Of a stretch of DNA of 64,000 nucleotides, positions 26,571-34,367 are shown piece by piece (position 1 is the stretch's first letter; every line of letters starts with the position of its first letter). Source of the stretch: Prevotellaceae bacterium UBA4361 (GTDB lineage: Bacteria; Bacteroidota; Bacteroidia; Bacteroidales; Bacteroidaceae); NCBI GenBank assembly GCA_002393575.1, contig DGSN01000015.1, forward strand, positions 27,665-91,664, written 5' to 3'. Position numbers and translations under genes: made by a program. Under the pieces are notes generated by a model. It did no database searches. It was not told the DNA's origin and saw only the letters and a list, made by a program, of their open reading frames with translations.

Positions 26571-27995
26571 TCACTCCTCCTTCACAGACCTTTCCGTTAC
26601 TTTAAACCCCGCTTTCCTCAGCTCCTCCCAGAACCCAGGGTACGACTTGCTCACCACCTGCGGTTCACGAATCCTCAGCCGTCCTAAGCACATCGTAGCA
26701 GGAGCAAAGCACATCGCCATGCGGTGGTCCTCATAAGTATCAATCGGCTCCGAGCATCCCCGTTCCGTGTCCCGCCCCTCTCCGTGTTCCGTGTCCCGCT
26801 TTCCTCCGCGTTCCGTATCCCGCGTTCCTCCGCGTTCCGTGTTCCGCCCCTCTCCGCGTTCCGTGTCCCGCGTTCCTCCGCGTTCCGTGTCCCGCGTTCC
26901 TCCGCGTTCCGTGTCCCGCGCATTTCCGCGGGAATCCCCCTCCCAGAACAGCTCCGCATCATTCGCCTCCTGCACCTCGAACCCCAACTTCCCCAGCTCC
27001 TGCCGCAGCGCAGTAATCCTGTCCGTCTCCTTGATTTTCAGGCTCTGCAAACCCGTGAAATGGAAAGGCACCCCCATCAGGCAGCACGTCACCACGAAAG
27101 TCTGAGCCAAGTCAGGCTGATTCACGAAGTCATAGTCCAAGCGTGTACACACCTGTCCACCCTTCCGCAGACGCACGCAAGGCACACCCTTTTCTTCAAA
27201 AAACGTCGATTCCACCGAGAGTTTTTCAAAAATCTCAGCCACCTTCGCATCGCCCTGATAGCTCTCCTTATAGAGCCCAGGCAGCACCACCTCCGCACCT
27301 TCGTCCGACAGAGCCACCATCTCATACCAGTAGCTCGCCGCACTCCAGTCATTCTCCACATAGTAGTCGCGAGCCACATACCGCCTCGTGCCCACCACGA
27401 TTTCATTCTCACTCACCCACTCCACCTCCGCACCAAACTCGCGCATCAGTTGCATCGTGAGCTTGATATAAGGTCGGGAAATCACCGTTCCCGTCAGCGT
27501 CAGTCTCAGTCCCCGCTTCAGCATCGGAGCAATCATCAGCAGCGCAGAGATATATTGCGAACTCACATTCCCAGGCAGCGACAACTCACCACCCTCCAAG
27601 TCACTTCGTCCCTTGATACGCAGCGGAGGAAAACCCTCCTTCTCCACGTACTCCACCTCAGCGCCCAACGTCCGCAGCGCATCCACCAGTACACCAATCG
27701 GACGGTTCTTCATGCGCTCCGTACCCGTGATGACACGCTCACCATCTGTCACAGCCAACAACGCCGACGAGAAACGCATCGCCGTACCAGCCGCACCGAT
27801 ATCCACCACCGCAGGCTGTTCCTTCAGCCATCGCAGCATCACCCGTGTGTCATCGCAATCCGACACATTCCGAGGCACACCATTCGCAGCCCCAGCCAAC
27901 TGGTTCATCACCAGCACACGGTTACTGATACTCTTCGATGCAGGCAGCGTCACCTGTCCCGCCACCCTCTTCGGTCCAATCAAGTCAATCTGCAT
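26571..27995 (-). CDS. aroA: 3-phosphoshikimate 1-carboxyvinyltransferase (EPSP synthase) with an in-frame repeat insert
   Basis: Sixth step of the shikimate pathway: shikimate 3-phosphate plus PEP gives EPSP. It has 474 aa. The substrate lysine lies in LPASKSISNRV (about 18-28), with GTAMRF and SSQYISALLM as expected, and IDTYEDHRMAM near 417-427. Between the LFWEGDS stretch and that last motif is a 58-60 residue insert (about 354-413) of 8-residue repeats (RGGTRDTE type) that ordinary EPSP synthases lack. Without it the length is about 415 aa, normal for the family. The frame is kept and the conserved residues are intact, so the enzyme may still work. The promoter at 28029-28060 starts the minus-strand block. 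Confidence 0.95.
   Translation of the reverse strand: MQIDLIGPKRVAGQVTLPASKSISNRVLVMNQLAGAANGVPRNVSDCDDTRVMLRWLKEQPAVVDIGAAGTAMRFSSALLAVTDGERVITGTERMKNRPIGVLVDALRTLGAEVEYVEKEGFPPLRIKGRSDLEGGELSLPGNVSSQYISALLMIAPMLKRGLRLTLTGTVISRPYIKLTMQLMREFGAEVEWVSENEIVVGTRRYVARDYYVENDWSAASYWYEMVALSDEGAEVVLPGLYKESYQGDAKVAEIFEKLSVESTFFEEKGVPCVRLRKGGQVCTRLDYDFVNQPDLAQTFVVTCCLMGVPFHFTGLQSLKIKETDRITALRQELGKLGFEVQEANDAELFWEGDSRGNARDTERGGTRDTERGGTRDTERGEGRNTERGGTRDTERGGKRDTEHGEGRDTERGCSEPIDTYEDHRMAMCFAPATMCLGRLRIREPQVVSKSYPGFWEELRKAGFKVTERSVKEE
26758..26937. repeat. 24-bp tandem repeats inside aroA
   Basis: About seven units of CCGCGTTCCGTGTCCCGCGT TCCT type (plus-strand reading, 24 bp, eight codons), some shortened or altered, end at CGCGCATTTCCGCGGG. 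Because the period is a multiple of three the array stays in frame. Its flanking word GCGCGCATTTCCGCG also occurs in the porX-porW gap (22980-22995), which links it to intergenic repeat DNA. Confidence 0.85.
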
Positions 27996-28028
27996 AACAA
28001 TCCATTTCTTATGATCAACAAATCCTCA

Positions 28029-28060
28029 CAAAGGTAACACAAATTTTTGATTCACACAAA
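28029..28060 (-). promoter_or_regulatory. Promoter of the aroA-porW-porX-tsaE-dnaE block
   Basis: On the minus strand TTTG (28057-28060), exactly 20 nt, then TACCTTTG (28029-28036): an excellent match to the Bacteroidetes consensus, about 35 nt before the aroA start. Confidence 0.7.
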
Positions 28061-28078
28061 AATAACAGAAACAATGTA

Positions 28079-28196
28079 CCCTCCCATCCCTCCCATCAAC
28101 CCCAACAACCCATCCCTCCCATCCCACCCATCAACCCCATCAACCCCATCAACCCCATTAACCCCATTAACCCCATCAACCCCATCAACCCCATCA
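28079..28196. repeat. 9-bp CCCCATCAA tandem run
   Basis: Degenerate CCCATCCCTCC words give way to near-perfect CCCCATCAA/CCCCATTAA nonamers up to an A-run at 28196. It lies between the aroA promoter and the terminator of the first GLW cassette. Frames through it (for example 28052-28267 on the minus strand, a DGVDGVDGV repeat) are repeat artefacts. Confidence 0.85.
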
Positions 28197-28232
28197 AAAA
28201 AAAAAAGCAGCAGAGCGCACCAGCACCCTGCC
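28196..28232 (-). terminator. Terminator of GLW cassette A
   Basis: On the minus strand a GCAGGGTGC / GCGCTCTGC stem with a short loop runs into more than ten T. It is preceded by the ATATATATAATAAGGTGGCA segment that also precedes the terminators of cassettes B and C. Confidence 0.75.
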
Positions 28233-28291
28233 ACCTTATTATATATATGGGCCTCCCGAAGAACCATTCAGGAGATTCCTGTCAGCCTATT

Positions 28292-28474
28292 TTACCATAG
28301 GCCTTTCTCGTTCCAGCCTTCAGACTCGGCCATGTTGTCCTCCTTGCGCTCCTTGGTGAGCTCACCTTCAACACTGCCACCATCAGAGTAGATTGGGAAG
28401 CCATCGGCAATTGCACCAGCCAAAACCATGTGTCTGGAGTTCATCTCTGGGATGATATATGCTTTCTTGTTCAT
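28292..28474 (-). CDS. 60-aa GLW-tailed peptide, cassette A
   Basis: Starts MNKKAYIIPEMNSRHMVLAG, continues through a Gly-rich middle (GFPIYSDGGSVEGE), the core LTKERKEDN and the end GWNEKGLW. It is nearly identical to the peptide at 37887-38069 and very close to the one at 31301-31486. Its start is 41 nt after the stop of the secreted protein gene upstream. No signal peptide or membrane helix is visible. The strong conservation of start, core and tail across copies argues that it is translated and selected. The role is unknown; it could be a ribosomally made peptide precursor, a small chaperone for its partner, or a signal. Confidence 0.8.
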   Translation of the reverse strand: MNKKAYIIPEMNSRHMVLAGAIADGFPIYSDGGSVEGELTKERKEDNMAESEGWNEKGLW

Positions 28475-28515
28475 TTTTCTTTATTTTTTTTTAAATGTGA
28501 TTACTTATTTGATTC

Positions 28516-30246
28516 TCACTTTACCAGCACCTTCTTGCCGTTCATGATGTAGAGACCGCCCTTCACTGGAGCTGCCACACGCTGGCCGTTCAGGTTGTAG
28601 AGGACGCCTGTGCCCTGCTCTGCCTCCACATTGCTGATAGCTACTGCATCGTCACCACCAAGGCTCAAGAAGGACTTAGCCTCGCCAGCAGCAATTTCCA
28701 AGTATGCCTTACCAGCAGCAATGGCAGAGTCTTTCTTCTTGAGGTAGAAACCAACACCGTTATTGCCGTTACCTAATACGTAGATGGTTTGGCCGTCGCC
28801 TAAAACATTGCCGTTTGATACCAGCAGTCTGTTGTTGGAAGCATCATCCGTTCCAGACGTTATGACAGGCACCTGATAGGTCTTTGCCTCAGCACCTTCA
28901 ATCAGAACTGCTGTGCCAGCAGGAACCTTTGAAGCTTCTGTGATGGTAAGCGCACTCGTACTTGCACTTGTCACATAGTAAGCCTTCAAACCTTCCACTG
29001 CGCTGAAGTCAAGAGCCTTTTCTGCATTCGAATAAGTTGCATAGAACTTGTCATTCAGAGCACCACCTTCTGTTACAGTTACGTCAACAGTTTCTCCTCC
29101 TAAAGTGACGGAAATATCATCAACTGCACGAATAGCAGCAGTTCCATCATACCTCAAACGAACAAAAACATTTGAATAGCTGCTAAGATCAGCCGTTACT
29201 TCTATCCATTCGCCTTTGTCCATTGATGATGCACTGTGGGATGCGACTTCCGTCCAAGCTTCCTCATCAGAAGACACTTCCACATACCACGTTGAAGTTT
29301 TCGTATTGTTCGTTGTTTTACTTACATAGCATGTAAACGTAGCAGGATTAACAACAGGTTCTTTCGTCTGAATTGTGGCTGATGTTACACCGTTACCATT
29401 CTCATTCACATTAGCTCCATAAAAGGTTCCTCCATGAGCGGTTATATCACTTTGTTTGCTAATGTTTGTAAACGTCCATAATTCATAGTCACTCAAAGGA
29501 TGCTCAAAGTCAATAGTATAACCTGAAATTGGAGGCATAATAGTGTAAATTGCCGTAGCAACTTCACTATTATCGTAACCTTCCTTCACCGCAATAGCCT
29601 TTATAGTAGTATTTTTTGATATTTCAATGGCACCACTATATTCTGTACTATTAGTTGTTGGGTCGTTGCCATCTGTCGTATAATAGATGGTAGCACCTTC
29701 TGTAGCACAAGAGAGAGTCACGGACTGAGTCTCTGTGTATGTACCTCCATCAGGAGAGAAAGTAGGAGCAGAAACTTGATCCACTACAGAACCCCCTATT
29801 TCAAAAACCACTTCTACCTTGGAAGAGGTTCCTAAAGCGCTCCCTACTATTACAGTAAAAAAGCCATTACCTACAGTTGTTCCTGATGTAGGATGCTCGG
29901 ATGTTCCATAATAGGTAGTGAATGTTCCTGCAGAAGAAGTAACTGTAACATTCGTGATGGTACCAAGATTTGTTGAGTTATACAAATAACCTTTACTCTT
30001 TTGCCACTGCATGTTATCTCCATTCTTCATAACTTGATTTGAAGTCCATTTCACATCAAAAGTTTTAGAGGCATCAGATGTACAAACAGCTTTGGTTGTC
30101 TTTTCATTGTTATTCGCGGCATAACTTGTTGTATTAAAGTCTGACGCAGTAATTGTCAGCTTATACTTCGTTGCCCATGCTCCTACGCTAACTAACATAA
30201 CCAATAGCGTGACGAGCCATCTTAAGTTTTGAGTAATTTTTTTCAT
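28516..30246 (-). CDS. Secreted protein with CHB_HEX_C-like domain and the conserved C-terminal module (cassette A)
   Basis: 576 aa from the ATG at 30246 (MKKITQN...). An upstream ATG at 30300 would put residues before a good signal peptide that ends SVGAWA. A beta-rich N-terminal part is followed by a chitobiase/hexosaminidase C-terminal-like domain at about 165-240 (FSPDGGTYTETQSVTLSC, IYYTTDGNDPT). A carbohydrate-binding-like beta-sandwich (about 245-400) comes next. The last ~165 residues are the shared module: GGALNDKFYATYS, DFSAVEGLKAYYV, VPAGTAVLIEG, GVGFYLKKKDSAIAAGKAYL, ISNVEAEQGTG, YNLNGQRVAAPVKGG, IMNGKKVLVK. Probably T9SS-exported cargo displayed at the surface. The promoter is at 30319-30352. 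Confidence 0.87.
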   Translation of the reverse strand: MKKITQNLRWLVTLLVMLVSVGAWATKYKLTITASDFNTTSYAANNNEKTTKAVCTSDASKTFDVKWTSNQVMKNGDNMQWQKSKGYLYNSTNLGTITNVTVTSSAGTFTTYYGTSEHPTSGTTVGNGFFTVIVGSALGTSSKVEVVFEIGGSVVDQVSAPTFSPDGGTYTETQSVTLSCATEGATIYYTTDGNDPTTNSTEYSGAIEISKNTTIKAIAVKEGYDNSEVATAIYTIMPPISGYTIDFEHPLSDYELWTFTNISKQSDITAHGGTFYGANVNENGNGVTSATIQTKEPVVNPATFTCYVSKTTNNTKTSTWYVEVSSDEEAWTEVASHSASSMDKGEWIEVTADLSSYSNVFVRLRYDGTAAIRAVDDISVTLGGETVDVTVTEGGALNDKFYATYSNAEKALDFSAVEGLKAYYVTSASTSALTITEASKVPAGTAVLIEGAEAKTYQVPVITSGTDDASNNRLLVSNGNVLGDGQTIYVLGNGNNGVGFYLKKKDSAIAAGKAYLEIAAGEAKSFLSLGGDDAVAISNVEAEQGTGVLYNLNGQRVAAPVKGGLYIMNGKKVLVK

Positions 30247-30318
30247 TGTAATTAAGTTTTTAGTTTTGATTGTTATAGTAAAAATTGATTCTCCGTACAA
30301 AAAAGGTTATATTCGGTG

Positions 30319-30352
30319 CAAAGTTACAACATTTTTTTGGAAAACCAGTCAA
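30319..30352 (-). promoter_or_regulatory. Promoter of cassette A
   Basis: On the minus strand TAACTTTG (30319-30326), with TTG 23 nt upstream inside TTTGTTGACTGGTTTT. The plus-strand promoter of cassette C (34221-34254) has the same TTTGTTGACTGGT word and the same spacing to TATCTTTGCAC, so the two promoters are related copies. Confidence 0.6.
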
Positions 30353-30616
30353 CAAATTCTCACAAATTATCACCAAAGAAATAAAATGAAGAATGAAGAA
30401 TGTAGAATGAAGAATCAAATTCCTATTCTCCGAAAACTCCGTAGAGACAAAACAGTCAACAAATTATCACAAATTATCACCAAAGAAATAAAATGAAGAA
30501 TAAGGAATGAAGAATGAAGAATCAAATTCCTATTCTCCGAAAACTCCGTAGAGACAAAACAGTCAACAACCTTTAGCTCGGCGAAGCCAAATGAACACAA
30601 ATTAACACCAATAAAT
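30353..30616. repeat. Repeat-filled gap: ACAAATTATCACC words, GAATGAA heptamers, duplicated 80-bp unit
   Basis: A unit made of GTCAACAAATT.TCACAAATTATC, then AAAGAAATAAAATGAAGAAT, then TCAAATTCCTATTCTCCGAA and CCGTAGAGACAAAACAGTCA occurs twice in tandem (about 30348-30460 and 30459-30567). The hairpin word TTTAGCTCGGCGAAGCCAAA follows at about 30572. No gene is seen. Confidence 0.7.
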
Positions 30617-30798
30617 ACGTGAGTTCGATATAACAAAATATGTTCTTTTGTAGTGCCTCTACGAGGCAGAACCTTTAGCTCGGCGTAGCCAAATCCTACA
30701 AATCTATTCAAAATCACTCGAAATCTCATTCATATTTGTAAGATTTGAGAAGATTTGTTAGATTTCTCGCGAAGCGACTCCTTATACCGAACTGACGT
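30617..30798. mobile_element. MITE-like element, copy 2 (182 bp)
   Basis: Same inverted ends as copy 1 (ACGTGAGTTCGATATAA ... TTATACCGAACTGACGT) and a nearly identical interior. It is flanked by the direct repeat AATAAAT (30610-30616 and 30799-30805). It differs from copy 1 by an internal insertion of about 25 bp containing TTTAGCTCGGCGTAGCCAAA, the hairpin word found alone elsewhere. There is no coding capacity. Confidence 0.7.
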
Positions 30799-30964
30799 AA
30801 TAAATAAAATGAAGAATGTAGAATGAAGAATCAAATTCCTATACGGCAAAGTCGCTTCACGCTTCACACTTCACGTTATATTCTTCATTTATGATTCTTC
30901 ATTCTTCATTCATCATTCTTCATTCCCATCTCTCGTTCCTCATCATTGAGGACGCACTGACAGA

Positions 30965-31052
30965 ACGAGCCTTCGTTACAATTCAAACGAGCCCTCGTTA
31001 TCGTTCAGCCGAGCACTCGTCTGAACGCAAACGAGCCCTCGTTGCTTTACCG
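30965..31052. repeat. 22-bp periodic palindromic array, locus 2
   Basis: Four exact 22-bp units (30965, 30987, 31009, 31031) carry the core 10-mers CGAGCCTTCG, CGAGCCCTCG, CGAGCACTCG and CGAGCCCTCG. The intervening 12 bases are partly conserved (TTATCGTTCA also appears in locus 1). As at locus 1, it lies within about 220 bp downstream of a MITE-like copy. GAAGAAT/ATTCTTC heptamer runs flank it (30883-30930 and 31078-31112). Confidence 0.7.
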
Positions 31053-31167
31053 TGTCCCCAATGGAGGTTTAGGAGTTTTTTTATTCTTCATTCTTCATTC
31101 TTCATTCATCATTTTTTAAATCCCTCAAATCCCTGATATTTTTCACTTTTAACCTTTCACTTTTCAC

Positions 31168-31205
31168 TAAAAAATAATGGCAAGGCACTTACGCACCCTG
31201 CCACC
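31168..31205 (-). terminator. Terminator of GLW cassette B
   Basis: On the minus strand GGTGGCAGGG, a GTGCGTAAGT loop and CCTTGCCA, then a T-rich tail (ATTATTTTTT). It is nearly the same sequence as the cassette C terminator at 38124-38157. Confidence 0.75.
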
Positions 31206-31300
31206 TTATTATATATATGCCTCTTCGAAAGAAACTAAATAAACTAAAAGAAAAAACAATTTAGTAAATTTAGCTAATTTCTTCAGGAGATTTTAGAATG

Positions 31301-31486
31301 TTACCAAAGACCTTTCTCGTCCCAGCCTTCTTCGCTTGCTGAAAACTCTTCCTCACGACGTTCCTTTGTGAGTTCGCCTTCAACGCTGCCACCCTCTGAG
31401 TAGATTGGGAAGCCTTGAGCGATAGCACCACCCAAAACAGTGTGTCGTGAATTCATCTCTGGAATGATATATACTTTCTTGTCCAT
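31301..31486 (-). CDS. 61-aa GLW-tailed peptide, cassette B
   Basis: Starts MDKKVYIIPEMNSRHTVLGG and ends EEGWDEKGLW. It differs from the cassette A and C peptides mainly in the acidic part between KERREE and the final motif, and has one more residue. Its start is 39 nt after its partner gene. Substitutions against the other copies are mostly conservative (D/E, K/R, A/G), which suggests purifying selection. An element with TCTTC...GAAGAAA-type ends (31221-31290) lies between this gene and its terminator. Confidence 0.8.
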   Translation of the reverse strand: MDKKVYIIPEMNSRHTVLGGAIAQGFPIYSEGGSVEGELTKERREEEFSASEEGWDEKGLW

Positions 31487-31525
31487 TTGTATTTCTTCGA
31501 TTATTTGATGATTATTGATTGATTC

Positions 31526-33691
31526 TTACTTCACAAGCATCTTCTTGCCGTTCATAATGTAGAGACCACCCTTCACTGGAGCTGCCACACGCTGACCGTT
31601 CAGGTTGTAGAGGATGCCTATGCCTTGTGCTGCCTCCACATTGCTGATAGCTACTGCATCGTCACCGCCAAGGCTGATGAAAGACTTTGTCTCGCCTGTT
31701 CCATCATCTTCGATTTCCAAGTATGCCTTACCAGCAGCAATGGCAGAGTCTTTCTTCTTGAGGTAGAAGCCAACACCATTTTTCTCAGTGCTACCCAAAA
31801 CGAAGATGCTTGTACCGTTACCTACAATCGTTCCGTCAGACACTTTCAACAGATTGCCTGTAGCTTCAGCTGCTGAAGGGCAAACAGGCACCTGATAAGT
31901 CTTAGCCTCAGCACCTTCAAGCAGGACGGCTGTACCAGCAGGAACCGTTTCAACAGGTGTGATAGAAAGTTCTTTCTTGCTTGCACTTGTCACGTAGTAA
32001 GCAGTCAAGCCTTCCACAGCACTGAAGTCAAGATTCTTGTCTGATGAGAATGTTGCATAGAACTTGTCATTGCTCTCCATCTTACCAGCTTCTGTTACTA
32101 CAACATCAGCAGTTACCCTTGTCAAAACAAGGTAGTCCATACGGGCATTATTATTATAACTACCTTCATTACCATTGAAAGCAATAGAGCAGCCTTCTGG
32201 AACAGAAATTTCAACATTGATTGTTGAATTTCCTTTTGGTGCCTTATGAGTAAACAGTTTGTCAGACAAAGTGCCATCACTACTGCGAGTATAGATGTAC
32301 ACTTCGCTTTCACTACTATTAGAGTTAGAACAACCGATATTCAGTGTATAGACTCCCGAAGCTAAAGCTGGTGTATAATAAAGACTTCCTTTTGAAAGGC
32401 GAAGTCTTGCACCATTAGAGTAAGAATTATCTGTTTCAGTTAAGTATGCACCGCCCGAACGAGTTAAATTCTCCATCTCAAAGAAATACGCAATGTCAGA
32501 AGTAGTATACACAACGTTCTTGCTTCCAGTTTCTGTTGCTGTTACTGCGAAATTATTATCTGAAGTTACATACCATGTTCCATCAACATTGATGTATTTG
32601 CTCCATATTAATTGTTTTGTTTCACCCTCATAGGCAGTTACTGTAGCAAGTGTCATTAATTGTGTCTCATTTTCATCTACAGCATTAACCGTATATGTGT
32701 ATGTTGGTTTGGCAGTCATTGCGAACGAAACAGAAGGATTTTCACCATTCACTTTGAAGGAGCCATTATAGTCATAATAACCAACCAACGAAGCTGTGTA
32801 GTAATAAGTTACGCCATCTTCAAGCAAACCATTAACTACTGGAGTTTCTTTAGTTTCATCAGAGAAGATCGAAATGGTAGGATTGAGTCCTGTTGTCTCT
32901 GAGAAAGAAGCTGTATATGTAGTTTCTACATCATCACTAACGACTGAATATACCTTTACATCATCAACAGTTACACCACCATAGGTTTTACCAGCATGAA
33001 GAAATATTCTGTCTAAAGACTCTGCTGCAGCATTAGCAAATGCAACTGATTTAGATTTAACTATTGCAGTACCATCTGCTTTTGACAAAGAAAAAGTAGC
33101 CACCTTTGTACTAAAATCAAATCTTACATTCAGGACTACGATTCCTGTTGTATTTCGATTAAGATTATTGTTTTCGTAAGTTCCAGTTTGATTCAAAACT
33201 GATGTGTAATTTTCTCCACCAACGGTAATTGTTCCCCAATATCCATTACCGCTAGCTGATGCGTTTATGGAGAAGAAAGGAGTACCGCTACTTACATAGC
33301 CATTATTGATGTTTACATCACTTGTTATAAACTCAATACCACTACTTTTACCACTTGTGCAAGCATCCATCTTAAATTTCAACTCTACATCTACGAGTGT
33401 TACCTCTTCAGCATCTGCTTCATCTCCATCACTAGAAAAAGAAAATGAAGGAGAAACGAGTCCCATATCTCCAGTACCAGCACCGACACCAATTACCTGT
33501 GAATTAAAAGTATTTGCGGTTGTTGTGCCAGGATTACAAGTCCAACCATCTTTTTTTCCTTTTGCTGCCCAATCTGAAGAAGTTTCAAAATCATTGGAAT
33601 AGACGGAGGTTTTCACCTCATCTGCCCACGCACTTCCGCACAATCCTGCCAAGAGGCTGAGGAGTGCTAATTTTTTTGTAAAATGTTTCAT
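31526..33691 (-). CDS. Secreted beta-sandwich protein with the conserved C-terminal module (cassette B)
   Basis: 721 aa. The signal peptide ends at about residue 23 (GLCGSAWA). The N-terminal part (about 30-260) looks like a concanavalin/carbohydrate-binding-like domain (FETSSDWAAKGKKDG near its start). The middle region has MucBP-like beta repeats (YTYTVNAVDENETQL), and a further lectin-like module spans about 400-540. The last ~170 residues are the shared module, ending YNLNGQRVAAPVKGG and IMNGKKMLVK. Its DNA matches cassettes A and C far better than the N-terminal parts do. Probably exported surface cargo; the ligand is unknown. Confidence 0.86.
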   Translation of the reverse strand: MKHFTKKLALLSLLAGLCGSAWADEVKTSVYSNDFETSSDWAAKGKKDGWTCNPGTTTANTFNSQVIGVGAGTGDMGLVSPSFSFSSDGDEADAEEVTLVDVELKFKMDACTSGKSSGIEFITSDVNINNGYVSSGTPFFSINASASGNGYWGTITVGGENYTSVLNQTGTYENNNLNRNTTGIVVLNVRFDFSTKVATFSLSKADGTAIVKSKSVAFANAAAESLDRIFLHAGKTYGGVTVDDVKVYSVVSDDVETTYTASFSETTGLNPTISIFSDETKETPVVNGLLEDGVTYYYTASLVGYYDYNGSFKVNGENPSVSFAMTAKPTYTYTVNAVDENETQLMTLATVTAYEGETKQLIWSKYINVDGTWYVTSDNNFAVTATETGSKNVVYTTSDIAYFFEMENLTRSGGAYLTETDNSYSNGARLRLSKGSLYYTPALASGVYTLNIGCSNSNSSESEVYIYTRSSDGTLSDKLFTHKAPKGNSTINVEISVPEGCSIAFNGNEGSYNNNARMDYLVLTRVTADVVVTEAGKMESNDKFYATFSSDKNLDFSAVEGLTAYYVTSASKKELSITPVETVPAGTAVLLEGAEAKTYQVPVCPSAAEATGNLLKVSDGTIVGNGTSIFVLGSTEKNGVGFYLKKKDSAIAAGKAYLEIEDDGTGETKSFISLGGDDAVAISNVEAAQGIGILYNLNGQRVAAPVKGGLYIMNGKKMLVK

Positions 33692-33844
33692 GATTTATAA
33701 GTTTTTGAAGTTAAAAATTGATATTAGTAGTATTCTCGGTTTAGGATAGGTTTGTGTGGTTTCGTGAAAAGGAGAAAACGCGGGAAAACGTGAAAAAGCA
33801 CGAATTCATCGGAGGTTTCTCGTTCACACCTATTCTATCAGGTG

Positions 33845-33852
33845 CAAATTTA
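33845..33852 (-). promoter_or_regulatory. -7 box candidate for cassette B
   Basis: TAAATTTG on the minus strand, 154 nt before the start codon. It fits TAnnTTTG. The upstream element is not convincing at a standard distance. Confidence 0.35.
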
Positions 33853-33947
33853 ACACTTTCCTCTGACACAATGATAACAATCGCGTACATTTTTAATGAA
33901 AAACGTTCACGACGACGAACAATCAGGGATTTAAAGGATTCTTTGAG

Positions 33948-34205
33948 AATGAAGAATGAGGAATGAGGAATGAAGAATGAAAAAACTCCTATACTCCTAA
34001 TCTCCGTAGAGACAAAAAAGTGAATCAGGGATTTGAAGGATTTTAAGGATTCATCGATGAGTGAAAAATATAACGTGAAGTGTGAAGCGACTTTGCCGTA
34101 TAGGAGTTTAATTCTTCATTCCTCATTCTTCATTCCTCATTCTTCATTTTTCATTCTTCATTCATCATTCTTCATTTATGATTCCTCATTTTATTTTTCG
34201 TGTTA
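33948..34205. repeat. GAATGAG/GAATGAA heptamer runs and their inverse between divergent cassettes B and C
   Basis: GAATGAGGAATGAGGAATGA-type words at 33950-33981 face ATTCTTCATTCCTC-type words at 34106-34195. In between are GTGAAGTGTGAAGCGACTTTG and the word ACTCCTAATCTCCGTAGAGA, which also occurs near 30540, 38216 and 40170. No gene is supported in this 676-nt gap. Confidence 0.75.
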
Positions 34206-34220
34206 ATTTGTGGAAATTTG

Positions 34221-34254
34221 TTGACTGGTATTTGAAAAATTTGTCTTATCTTTG
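34221..34254 (+). promoter_or_regulatory. Promoter of cassette C
   Basis: TTG at 34221-34223 (within TTTGTTGACTGGT), then TATCTTTG at 34247-34254. It shares sequence and spacing with the cassette A promoter. The leader of about 105 nt contains a GTGGA...TCCAC stem near 34277-34294. Confidence 0.6.
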
Positions 34255-34367
34255 CACATTCGTATGGAACATCCAAGTGGATGGGGATTTCCACGAAACA
34301 GCAAGTATGTCACTAACTTCTATTTTAATCGTAATAATCAATTTATATTAACTAAAATTCTAACAAC

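Noticed and set aside
26724..28037. Plus-strand frame of 437 codons opposite aroA
   Set aside because: Arg/Ser/Pro-rich antisense product through repeat DNA; EPSP synthase is unmistakable on the other strand.
28052..28267. Collagen-like frame DGVDGVNGVDG on the minus strand
   Set aside because: Translation of the CCCCATCAA run; it overlaps the aroA promoter flank and a terminator.
33754..33966. 70-codon frame between cassettes B and C
   Set aside because: Overlaps the cassette B promoter region on the other strand and ends in heptamer repeats.
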